A DNA stretch of 64,000 nt, from contig CAADRB010000089.1 of NCBI GenBank assembly GCA_900708905.1, positions 248,001 to 312,000 of the forward strand. The letters are read 5' to 3'. Numbering within the stretch: the stretch's first letter is position 1; every line of letters starts with the position of its first letter. The notes below the pieces were generated by a model. That model did not search any database. It was given only the letters and a program-made list of their open reading frames with translations, and was not told the DNA's origin. This DNA comes from Hymenolepis diminuta. Taxonomy: Eukaryota > Platyhelminthes > Cestoda > Cyclophyllidea > Hymenolepididae. The position numbers and the translations under genes were made by a program. Of this stretch, positions 52,070 through 64,000 are shown in pieces.

Positions 52070-53094
52070 CGCCTTCACTCTCATCTTCTTAAAACATTTT
52101 CTCCCCTTATCAGATTATTGACATCTTTGCATTCATCTTTTGAACTATTCACCCTTGCCATTTCTATGATTTAACAATGAGACAGTCCCCTATGTGTATG
52201 TGATTGAGATTTTCGAATTTGTCAAACCCTGCCCCCGTCCTTGCCTCTTGCGTCTTGTCCTATTTTGAGACCGCTATTTTGTCATTATCAATAATTCTGT
52301 CCAAAATACATTCGTATTTGTATCCATTAGGAGCGTAGTGCTATTCCGATTTATTAATCAATGAAATGGATCATGAACTAACAACGCTGCCTCATAAGAT
52401 CCGAAATAGAGTACTTCTTGATGTTATCAAATCTTATTTTATTGTGCCGGTTTTCAGATAAACTAACGAAACTGGCCTGAAGACAGAGGGGCCACCGTAT
52501 TGCTAAGGCAAATCATCGTGTGATGAAACACTGAGGATATGAATTCCAGATTTCTCACCCTTTTATGGACAGTAAACTGTAAAACGTCTGAGAGCAATAT
52601 CTTAATGCTGTCCACAATTTAGATCTATTAACAAATCAAGAAAGAGTTGATTAATTTGCCCGATCGATACAATTCTGTCCTTTGCAATTGCGTCTTTTTC
52701 ATCGCAACTTCCTGTTCCTAATGTACTGCTATTATCAAACAAGATACTATTCGAAGACCCCTTTTTTATCATCTATGCTTTGATTTTCTGTTTAACAAAT
52801 TCACTGACAACAGGAAGATGACCATTCTCCTTTCCTTTTGTAGCCGATTTCTCCTCATTCATTCATTTTCCTTGAGGTCATGTCATCAATGCATACTGAT
52901 TTAGGAGAATGATTTTAAGCTTTGACCGTTATAAATCAAGAAACCGTCCTTCTGCCTCTTTCAAGAAGTGACCAACTTCCTTTGCTTCTCTTATCTGATG
53001 GTAGTTTGCGCGATGCATTAATACTCGAATATAGTGGGGTTTTTGGGAGTAGATTCGTTAGGGGCAGGTAAAAATATCATTATAGTCATTGCCG

Positions 53095-53100
53095 AATAAA
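53095..53100 (+). terminator. possible synaptotagmin polyadenylation signal
   Basis: The first clear AATAAA after the synaptotagmin stop codon, about 1 kb downstream. Long 3' UTRs are common in neuronal genes, so the distance is acceptable. Alternative hexamers nearer the stop cannot be excluded. Confidence 0.3.
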
Positions 53101-56100
53101 GTAATATTTCTGTTGAAATTAGCATTTATAAGGGAACAGGATTCCACTGCATCGCCACTACACTGTATTTTGAACTACGCCGAAAGGTCTAGACTATTAC
53201 AGTGAGAACACGTTTTGATTATATCACATGGCATTATATTTATATAGCATGTATATTATATTTAGATGGTCACGCGAGATAATTTTGGCAACAACGGAAA
53301 GTCAAGCAGACATTTTCAGAGAGTTTATTATGTGGCCAGACGCTGCATAACACAAAGGATGCCTATGGAATTTAATAGAAACTACAATGTATCTCATATT
53401 ACCACGACTGACAGTTACTGATTTGATTTGTTTCGTGTTTCAAGGTGTAGTTCAAGATTACTCAAAAAACGCATCTAATGGCAATGAAAGAATAGTTTAC
53501 CTGAAACCATCAAACTTATTCTTAGATATACTTTTAAAATTTATCTAATGTAATGTTGTAAGAAAGTATTTGTTTTGATTTAAGAATAGCTTTAAGAATA
53601 GGAAGCGCTGAATAACTGTGGATGCCGATAATAAATCATAAAACCGGAGATTGAAAAGCATACTCAGCAGTGTGAAGAATGCAATTAAGATGACGGATAT
53701 AGACAAGCAAGTCATGAAACGTCGAGGTAGAATAAAAGAATCACATGTTCCTGTTTATTATGTTTATTATTAATTATTAATGACATCCAAATAAAACCCC
53801 AAATCAGCTGGTTTAAATACTTCCAGATGTTCCTTGCCTACCAAGCTATTTTTTGCACTGACATTCCCATTAGACGCGAAGACCTTTATCTTTAGAGTCT
53901 CGCTAGCTGAGCATTTAATTGTCATAGACATACCTAGCAGACAATAAAGTGGCTGGTTACTCCACAATATACCGTCATATTCAACTGCTGTTATTAATAA
54001 CTATCTGCTTACGAAAACATAAAGTTTGGAACAAGCTTCGAAAAAATAACATCGGTAAATCTTTTATTTTATTCGGGAAAAATCTAGAATGATCAATGTA
54101 TATCATTATTACTTGATCAGCCTTAAAGGTTATGCACAAAGCTGCGCACTTGCTGGAGTTTCGATCTTCAACCTCCAAAAACAGATGGATACCTTATAAA
54201 TAACAAAAGACGACCGGATGTGTATAATCGCGGAACAGAAATTAGTGCTTTTTTAACGATCAACGGACTCGCTGTCCTTCAGGAGAAACAATTAGCAAGG
54301 ACTTCCACTACCCAGTTTCTAGGTGCTTTCAGTCACATATCAGACTGTAATCCTCAGACCCTGAAATTCAATTTAAGACTCTTCCGAAAATCTGCGGTAC
54401 ATTTTATTCTGGGCTGATTAGTGGAATAAACTTATTTACCCTCCCCAAATTAATTGATTAGGGTAACAACAATGCATCTGCTTGTTTGACTAGTATATTA
54501 ATATAATATCTCTCAAATTAACGAACATTTTAATACTTTTCATGAAGGCGAGTTTTGCCATTAATCTGCGTAAATTAGACGTGATTTATTTTATTAATTT
54601 GCTCTACTGAATTAACAATTTCTATCAAATCCTAGAATTACCATTTCACTTTAAAATGCATTAATTGATTACACTTTTTACAATTTCGCCTATCCCATTT
54701 TGCTGTGCTCATGAAAAGCTTTTTACACTAGACGGCAAAATAAAAGCCCCATATAACTTAATTCTATGAGAAAGGCAGCTTGGATCTATGTCATGCTCGA
54801 GTTATGCAAGTACGGAAAAATTAAGCCAAAAGACGTAGAGATTAAGACACCAAATACGCGTGGAATATACTTTCACATTGTATATATTTAATTGGGAAGG
54901 CTCTAACCGCGGATGCAATTGTAAAAAGGATGAAGCTTGTAAAACTTTTGTTTTCACCAACTTCATGAACTCAGCTGCCACTAGACAAGAATGGGATAGA
55001 GGCAATGGCAGAAAATCTTTTAGCAGAGAACTGGAAAGGCATCAACTTTTTACAATAAAGCTGAAAAGGGTGATTCGGTGTATACTATAGCTCATAGCAT
55101 GATGGTGAAATCAATAAATTTATTCAAGGGCAAGGAGTGGAACCATAAACTCAATTATGCGAAGAATTAATAGACTGGAAAAAAATCAAAAGCAAATCAA
55201 GGTGACAAACGATGCATAAAATAACTACGTATAATTATAGGGGAGAGATTGCTACTTAGCAATAAAAACGTTTTCGACAAAAGGGAAAAATGTCATTTCA
55301 CGAAGTGAAGGAGTTTTTAAGTTGTCAAATCATTTTTGTGCTCATTTCAGGCCTTTTTCACTCGAACGGAAATCGACTTTCTTCAAAGTCAGCATAATTA
55401 ATTTCAATAAAATTAGTTTTATATATCAGTTCAAAAATTTTCACTATAAGTTTTAATATGGTTGAATATATTATCACTAAATTTGAAATAAAAAATTGTA
55501 TTTAATTTTACAATATATATTTTAAATTCTTTTTAATATTTATTGTCAGATTTCCATAAATACAAATAGTTTAATAATCTTATTGTCATTCGTATACAAA
55601 TACATTATCGATCAGGCAATATCTTGATGCATATTAATTTAAGTTAGTTATTAATTATATCACTTAAATTGATGAATTATTCAATATGATTAATTAACAA
55701 TTGAAATTTATATATCTGTCACTTTATTAAACTAGTTTTAACTGCTAAACCTGAACTCCCTCATATGCTACATCAAGTTTGAAAGATAAAATTCTTTTTT
55801 TCGAGTCTTGAAGCAAAAATAAATATTATTGTTTTGATATTTTAAACATACAAACAAACAATAATTTAAGAACTGAATTTAAAACGGAGATCGGCTTTCT
55901 AAACAGTAATTAGATATTGAAATTGAGGTTGAATTATTACATATGTACAGTATTTTTAAAATGTGCATATTTAAATGGTTGCGAGTACCTCGGATACTTT
56001 GTATATTTTTAATAACGTTTTGTTTTTGAAATTTTATGGTTATTTATAGCAACTTCCAAAAATAAGCACAGATTATATCGCATCCTTTTGGGAGGCAGAA

Positions 56101-57039
56101 AAAATGTCTCAGCGCATATTTGGCTGACTGCTTTTTTTCAACATGATCCCACTCACTTATAAAACCCTTTTAATACAAAAATTCCATCATTCGGTTTGCC
56201 TCTTCTTTACAAATATATATTCCATTTTTATAGTAAAAGAATCATTGGATTGAAGAGGGAATGATGTAATATGAGAACAACTAATAATCTTTAGCCCTTC
56301 CATTCATAACAAAAATAGCCACCACAAGATATGTTAGAATCACAGTTTACTGTGGAATATTTATTGGGAGCAGTCAGATCAAAAAGCGATACTTTGTAGC
56401 GAGTAGGCGGGACAATAAGGCTCACAACGCAGGTGTCAGATATAAGGGTAGTAGTGATAAACAATTTAATGGCTGAGAGGTGGGCGAAACATTTAATTGT
56501 GTTAATAAAGCAATAAACTGAACAAAATAAATCAGGGATGTAGAATAGCTAAAGTAGGCAGGAAAATAAGTCACGAAACATTAAAAAAATTCCCTCTAAA
56601 TGAAACTGTTGGGGCTCCATTAGGGTGATGAATATGGTTGAGGAATATATAAATTAATTCGATTTTAGTCACAAGTTTGCTAATTATTGACTCAAAAAAG
56701 TGGCTCAAAATTTTGTAGACTTTATGGTGAGTAAAAGAGAAAAACATATGCAATATTCCTTCCTTCATAAATTGGCCATTTATTTATCTTACAAGTTGGA
56801 AAGATTTCGCGTGTAAAGCAGAAATTATGCAAATTTAGTCGAGGATGAATTGATATTTTTCCAGATGTTTAGCGAACCTTAAGTTCTATTTCAAAACATT
56901 GGCTTTACAATGTGAAGGATAACTCTCTATGCATTTTCAAGAATTATCTTTTATTCGCAGTGTCCACGACAATACCTCGGTTTTTCCCCCCACGAAGTTG
57001 GAGCGACCTCATTTATGTCCCTATGACGCATAACCCCTG

Positions 57040-57330
57040 TCTGAGATGTCTAAACGCGTCCATCCATTTCCCCTCTTTTCTATAACCGCCTCGCTTCATA
57101 TAAAAAGCACATCTGCGCTCATGTTCTCGCGCGTCCTCACCCAAGTGACTCATATAAAGCTACCCTTGTTTTCCAGACACAACAACACACACTGGTCAGT
57201 GCGGACTCCTACACGTCCTGTTCATCTCCTCTCTTCCCCAGCACGCTGCCCTCTCTCCCTCCCAGTTACTCGTTTCAAACTCGTTGCGGTTTCCTTGAAT
57301 ACATTTTTGATCTACTCAACTCTTGGCTTT
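57040..57330 (+). promoter_or_regulatory. TATA and AP-1 containing promoter-like GC island
   Basis: A GC-rich island in AT-rich DNA. It holds TATAAAAA at 57099-57106, and a perfect AP-1 site TGACTCA (57146-57152) directly abutting TATAAAG (57153-57159). About 30 bp later comes CAGACACAACAACACAC, suitable for a transcript start, then a pyrimidine-rich CCTCTCTCCCTCCC stretch like that in the 47.8-kb island. A 345-nt open frame crosses it but encodes low-complexity Ser/Pro/Leu sequence with no domain. It probably marks the 5' end of a plus-strand gene whose coding exons lie beyond 64 kb. Confidence 0.4.
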
Positions 57331-57563
57331 CTGCTCTACAATTGTTGTTATCTCTTACTCAAACAGCTACGATTTGTCGTAATTTGTTAGCTACAAACCG
57401 TTAGTTGTTACCTATCTCCGACAAATGAACGAATTGTAAAATTCAAATATTAAAAAATCAATTTTTAGTCTTTTAAACATTGAAATATTCGCTGTGTCAT
57501 TAATAAATATATATTTATTAAAATTCATTTGAGAATCTTTAAAGTGTGATGTTTTAAGGAGAC

Positions 57564-57584
57564 TATATATATATATATATATAT
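57564..57584. repeat. (TA)n microsatellite
   Basis: Twenty-one bases of uninterrupted alternating T and A, just downstream of the 57-kb island. It is likely to vary in length between individuals. Confidence 0.8.
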
Positions 57585-60500
57585 CATAATCGTAATTGAT
57601 CACACAAATAAATAGTTTTTCTTTTCGGAATATTATATATTCATATTAAAACAAGTTTTAAATTAAATATTTATTCACTTATTTTAGTAGTGAGTTAACT
57701 TTATGATCAGTTTAATGTAATTATAAAATTCTGTCCAATGCAGGTACCAACCGCAAAAATTATATTTTTTGATAAATGTTGGTACTAATATTTTTAAGTA
57801 GAAGTATTATCAATCAAGTGAATTAAGCACAGTGCTTAAACCAATTAAAATAACTGCACCCAATCAGTTTAGATTGCCAAACAAAATTGTACTATTCCAC
57901 AAGTATTCTTACTGTTATTGAATATTCAAAGTTTATTATAATGAACTCTGCTATTCTAATTCTATCTTAACCATTAGAAAATGAATATATTTGAAGTGGT
58001 CAGAAAATCGACAAATTTATGAACTAATCAGTAAGATCCGCACATTAGGAACATAAATTCGTTTAGAAGACTGGAGACGAGTTCTGAATAGTTTACCATT
58101 AAAGTTTAAGTGATGGACAATATCCGAGAAGGGGGAAAGCGTATAGCCTTCGATCGCCATACTTTATTCACCCTTCTTTCCTTAAATAGTATTGAGCTTT
58201 TTGACAGTTATCTTACTTCAGGTGCTTTTCCACAGTTATTAAGCACAAAATTGGCTTGATTATTCCCTTTTTGGCATGTCCTTTGCCCAAAAGCTATTCA
58301 CACCCCAGTAAACAGAGGTTTATGTACGAAATTGCTCCCAAGGACACTTGCGCATGCATATTATTTTAAATGAATGTAGAAGTTATGAAAACTTTTATAT
58401 GTCATGTAAATTTATATCAGTTCAAGATAGAGAGTTGATGTAACACTCTAAAGAGATAAATGTCCCAAAACGAATAAAGTAATATGAGATATGAATTATG
58501 CAAATTTATACACATGGGAATCATAAGACCAGCCATAAGCATTTCGCATTCTTCCACACACCAATAAGTGCCAATGCTTTGAATTAACACCTGATCAAAA
58601 TGCACATTTTAAGCTTGTAGAAGGAGGGGACTAGTTTTAGATGTCTTAAATGGAAATTTCCATCGGTCTCGGGGCGATTCTGATTGCTTCACTTACCACA
58701 TAATTTTTTCAATATTTTGTCTCAATTAAGTGATTTAACCCTTTTGCGCATTTCTAACTTGCTTTCAAAGTTCTTTGAAGATGTTTAGCAGGAGATTCTA
58801 AATTTAAAGTTGAGGAAACTAATCTAGTGTCCTTTTCAATGTCGCTAATGCCGCTACCGAAAAAAACAGGAATGAAATAGAGATAATCGGGAGTAGTCAG
58901 TATCTTTGTTACAGAAACAAATCAAACAGGTTACATAAAGCTTTTAAATTTAAGAATAGTGGAAAGCAATATAATTGCAATTTGAAAATTTCAAATCTCA
59001 AAAAAAGATCCTTTAAGTTCAAGGTCACTTAAGTTCCTGGTTATATTCATTATTTAACTTTACTTGCATTGAGATAGTCTATGCTATTGATTCTGTATGA
59101 AACTTAGAGAGAGAGAGGGAGGGAAGTTGCACAAAAGTGTGGATGTTCATAATAAAATCGGCGTTTCAAGAGCCCTTTTTGAACTGCATAATGGCAAAAG
59201 GAAATATTCGTCTAGCTTTGTGCATTTATGAGCGATTTACTTTTTCGTGGGCAAAAATTTTCTTGGATACTGCCAAATAAACTAAATTTAGGCTCCTCGT
59301 TAGGAAAGTAATGAGATCCATTAATTTGAAATTTTGAAATGATAAGGGTCTAAGATTTTAATCATCCAACGGCAAAGGAAAAAAATGTCGGCTTGTTAAT
59401 CATGCTTGAAATTATTCTGATAATCTTTTACTCATTTAAATAATCCATTTCATTTGCCTCAGTTTCTCATTACCCTTTGGGATATTCTTTCTTGGATTTT
59501 CGCCTTGTTTTATTATAATTGTTTCTTTTCTTCGGGAAATTAAACTTAGCGCTCACGGTAGATTGGACGAAAAAATGTCTATTCTTCGACAAATCCTGAG
59601 CGAGCTTTCCTCCAGAAAATAGATAGGTTTCAGGTGAAACAATCGATTCGATGTAGCATAATAAAGCACTCATTGAAATAAATTTGTTTATAAGTTCTGA
59701 ATATCTGAACCTAAACACAGCCAGATGCTCAGCAGTCAAACTCAAGTGTGCACCGAGAACTTATTGTCTTCGGAATGCAAATAAAGTAAGCTTTGTGATG
59801 CCCTGACATCATTATCAATATCCACTCAACTCACCCTCCCGTGGTTTCAAATATTCGAAATCAAAATAAAGACCATTTTTCATTTGGAATGCGGTCCAGG
59901 TGTCCTAATTACAAAGAAATTCGAATCCCAGAAGGTCTGCTTTTAGAATAGTTCCATCTTTACTTCATTCACTGCCAAATTTTCAAAAAATCTCAAACTC
60001 GAATGCTATCAAGACTAAATTTCTTGATGAAATCATTGTTTTGACAATAATTAGATTTTGTTATTAAAATTAGCGAAAAAACATAATAAAACCAGTCATT
60101 TGTAATTTATACAAGCTCATCTGACTTATGACCAGGTGAAATTATACTAAATCGCCTATTCCTACATTCTAAAATTGTTTTATTTTTCAAAGTTTGAATG
60201 AACTCACAGCTTTACCATGTATTCTAAAGTCAATCGAAAGAGATTTTGAGTAACCAAAAGATTACTGTGTGGGAAGGCGGCTTCAAGAGATCGCTAATAT
60301 CCTCTGATTCAGCAGAAACTAAATGGTTTTACTAATAGAAATGCTCTCTGATTCGTAAATATTTTGATAAAGTAGTAAGTAGTAGTATGATGTTAGAGGT
60401 TTGCAATATTTGTTTAATGCTAAAATTGGCAATGTCTTGTATTTGACACCAAAGAGAATGTAGATACATTTCCCTTCCCACATGGCTTGGAGTTCGATAC

Positions 60501-63500
60501 AACCCACCTCTCTTAAATCACTGATTTAAATCTTCGAAAATTGTATTTTATACCAGCAGTTGAAAACTCCTCCCAATTAAAAAAGATATTAAAAATGGGA
60601 ATCATGTGGTATAATTTACATTTTCTTGTATTTAAACTTATTTTGAAAAAAACTTAAATTTCACATGTCGACTTTAATTACCATGATTCCAGAAATATAA
60701 AATAAAGCAGAATAGGCTCTTTGGACACCAATTAGTAGTATATAACGAGATTATTATTTTAAATAGTTTGAAATAATTCTCTTTCCACTAACTTTAGTAT
60801 ACGATGCGATCGTATTTACTTCAATCTTCACTGTTACACTACTGCGTATGTATCAAATGAATATTCAACCAATACCTTTCTGACTGTTTTAGTGTTGCCT
60901 TTGGTTTCTGCTTTTTATAAGTTGACCACATTCAGTATTCCCAAATCAGAACGATATAAATCAAAAGATTATTATTTTCGTTAATCTCTGGAGTACAGAT
61001 ATGATTTACACAGCGGTGTCTGCTTTGGATCATAGAAAAGAAAAGACTATGATACACTTTATTTGTTAAAAATGTGATTAAATATTCTGGTTTTTATGCT
61101 ATTTTAATATTATAACCCAGACTTGTTATCTTTCAAAGGTAGTGCAACCAAATGTTGTTTAAACCCATACCTGCTATTACGAATTTTAGATTTGTAAACT
61201 CTAGGAATTCAAGAGCGGCATCACTGTCAGTTCTTTTAAGCGGACAGGACTCAGTCTGTGAATTTCTCATTTAGTAAAAAGTAAATAAAATAAACCTTCT
61301 GCTCGGGTAGGCTAAAGGCGGTCAATTTTCATCATACAGTCATTAAATCTAAGATCCTTACAATAAAGAAGTACTAATTCCTATCCATATCTTCACTTTC
61401 CAGTATTAAAACCCTCAAATTTCATTCAATTAATACATCCTTTTTGGATCATTTATACGTCTTTTATTTACTTATTTCTCTCAAAATATATTTTAAAATC
61501 TCTTTGCAAATTTTACAAAGTTGACAGGCTTCGTTTTATCCAAGTGTGAGCAAATTTGGACATTCCGTTTTTGATTATGACATGCTGACTTTCTAAATAT
61601 CTGAATGGACAGTAAACCCCATTATAGTCTGTGATCACGGTCATATTCACCCTGTTATTGACTCTGAAAACTCTCAATTCTCTGAATATTGTCCAAAAGG
61701 CAGAAAGCTCGAGGGAAATCCAAATTTAAACCCACTTATTGATAGCATTTATGGTAATTTGGGCAATTATATAATTTAAATAACATTTTCTTGGTTCATC
61801 ATCCAAACTGTTATTTCATATCAAATTATTGAGATATGATGGCGCCCAAATTATAAATTGATCTATTTAATATTATTATAAATATCAGTAAGCGGTTCCT
61901 CGTTTTTCTCGTATTTGAATGTTAAATAATATTAATCAGTTTGTAACAGATGATTTCAGTAGTCTTCATGAGAATGACTTTCAATTTTGCTTAGGTACTT
62001 GTCTGTAATATTTTTAGCATAACTAATATTCTACTACTGTATAATATAAATCTTGATAGCATTTCGAAAGCAAATTATCACTTCCCTCTTTTTTCACACA
62101 ATACAGATATTATTCTGATATCTCTTTTTCCATCCTCTCCTGTTGTATTGAAATTCGTATAACTCGAAGGGGGAATCGCATTATATATTTTCTTTATACT
62201 ACTCTGTGTCTTCTCGGCTGTGGCATCTCCCAAAACTTTCTTCAGCTTTCAATTAAAGAAGAATGTGTTTGTAAATAATACCTAGCAAAAGATCGATAGT
62301 CTGCTCAATAGCCTGACAGTTGTTTGACCCCTGATACCGTAAGCCAAGAAGATTTATTTCTTGAAAGGTATTATTCAAGGTGCCCTTCTCTCCCTTAAGA
62401 AATTTAATGTTTGAAACCATTATTTGACATATTTTCCTGTCTAACTGATATACATTGAAAAAATTTACCAAATCGTTTATATCAAATAGTATTATTTACT
62501 TTTTTCAGTGTATTACTCAGATTGAAAAAGACATTATTCTCTATTTTAAATATTATATTCTCATCTGCCTGCTCGTGGATAGAGAATAATGCAAATGAAT
62601 CGAGATGGCATGACCAATCACTCGATTAAAGCGATTACTTAACAAGTTCTGACATTTATCTGGCCTCCAAACAGAAGGACATTCTAAAGTGAATATTAAC
62701 AATTCCATGATTCCAACTTTCAGATACATTGTAGTCTTGATGCTCTGACTTCAAAATCAACTTTTAATCGATTCCTTTACGTTTATTTACTATTCCAGTG
62801 TTTAAAAACTTTTCCATGATTAAAAGGAAAAATAATATTCCATACTTATTTGCAAATAGCTACTTTTCAAACTGATCAGTTATTTCCTCCTTCCTCTCAC
62901 TGAGTGAGCGTGGATGAATGACAGTCAGACGTTTTAATAATTCACATAACTATCTTTCTGCTTCATCACGTGCGATGTGACCAATCAATCAACTCCTAAT
63001 TACCCGAAATTGATATTTAATTTCACCGCCTATTCCTTCACCTAAACGTAGAAACAATTTCTAAAACTGGAATAAAATGAAGTTACGACTTTATGGACAA
63101 GCGCATTAATTGCCAGAAATTCCTGTTAAATTTTGTTACCGCTGATGTAATCGCAAACAGCGGCATTCCATTGAAATTGTAACCGCGATGACCTTGTCTA
63201 TTATTCATAACTCAGTTCAACATTAGTTTTCATACGTTTGGATGTGAAATTTGTAATAGAGTGAGGACATAACGGCAGGTATTTTCGTGATTTCTAACTT
63301 GGTAGTGTTGCATCACAAGGTTAGATCTCCCTATTGCCCCTAGGTTACTCCTCATTGTAAAGCTACTAACCATAACGCAATGGGTGTTTACATAATTAAA
63401 CATCTATATCTAATTCAGAAAAATTAACAATATCTGAATATGTCTATTCATTTAAGGTGCAAAAAGAGCGCGGTTTGAGGATCTGTTTTACACAATTTCA

Positions 63501-64000
63501 AGAGACAACTGATGAAGTAAAGTAGAGTTCCAAGACATAAACTGTGTCCTAGCTGTAAAATAAGGTGCAAAATTGTTATCAGGAAGGGAGATCGTCACAA
63601 ATAGGATGCCCGTTTGTCAATGGATATTGCAAATAACCATGCCTCTCATCTAGTTAATTAAATCTTCCAAGTAGATTACTCCCTAGTTAAATGCTACCTT
63701 TCCCACGTTGGTCCTCCTGTTAGTAAAACGTCAAATCATATTAAATGGATGAAAGCATATACGTTCCTTGCTGTGGTTTCAAAACCCAAATAGGTAAATT
63801 CTAACAATCCAGCAGGTTCGTTTTAACTAACTGCAAGTCATTAATTAGTGATATAGTGCTTTCTAAGCCACACCTACTTTCCTTTTTTAAAAACATTACC
63901 TGATCACCGCTACATTACGCTATGCTGAATATCATGCAAAAATAATTTTGTCCTCTCATAATTTGGAACAAAAAGAGATTGAAGTGGCAAGGCTGGCCCT

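Larger units (their letters stand above)
52070..64000. other. gene-poor interval downstream of the synaptotagmin gene
   Basis: About 12 kb of AT-rich DNA beginning with the synaptotagmin 3' UTR. Open frames are short and random in character on both strands. A TATA/AP-1 island at 57 kb is listed separately. Beyond it I see nothing I can name up to the right edge. Confidence 0.55.

Noticed and set aside
54802..55090. Overlapping frames on both strands near 54.9 kb, one with a hydrophobic stretch like a signal peptide
   Set aside because: The hydrophobic frame has no upstream Met and ends quickly. The plus-strand frame has no domain.
57046..57390. 114-codon open frame in the GC island
   Set aside because: It is long only because the island is GC-rich and has few stops. 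The sequence is low in complexity, and the TATA boxes lie inside it.

Overview
The window is nuclear DNA of a flatworm, most likely a tapeworm. It is AT-rich. Genes are split by canonical GT-AG introns, many only 30-47 bp long, and the conserved proteins are metazoan. A Hymenolepis-like cyclophyllidean fits the low GC, the tiny introns and the lack of recognisable retrotransposons. That genus-level guess is inference; no species marker is present.

Three protein-coding genes can be assembled exon by exon. (1) 704-6691, minus strand: a complete EF-hand/WD-repeat protein of the WDR49/WDR64 family, about 918 aa, in 21 exons. (2) 7935-29425, plus strand: Integrator complex subunit 1 (INTS1), the scaffold of the snRNA 3'-processing and transcription-attenuation complex, in 29 phase-consistent exons encoding about 2485 aa. 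These two genes are divergent, and their start codons lie about 1.2 kb apart, so they may share a control region. (3) 49119-52069, plus strand: a synaptotagmin of the Syt4/11 group, with one membrane segment and two C2 domains, in three coding exons (379 aa). Most of its calcium-ligand aspartates are replaced.

The rest is non-coding as far as I can see. The roughly 20 kb between INTS1 and the synaptotagmin gene is AT-rich and holds a decayed tRNA-Ala-like copy, a few tRNA-related repeat candidates and promoter-like islands. One GC-richer island at 47.8-48.0 kb, with a CCAAT box and a good splice donor, is the best candidate for the synaptotagmin promoter and 5' UTR. A similar TATA/AP-1 island at 57.0-57.3 kb may start a gene lying beyond the right edge. 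A 19-base assembly gap lies in an INTS1 intron.

I found no operon, CRISPR array, viral or toxin gene. No wholly new system is visible. The most unusual points are a likely 4-7 nt micro-exon and a GC-AG intron in the WD-repeat gene, the stepped intron sizes, and the degenerate calcium sites of the synaptotagmin.
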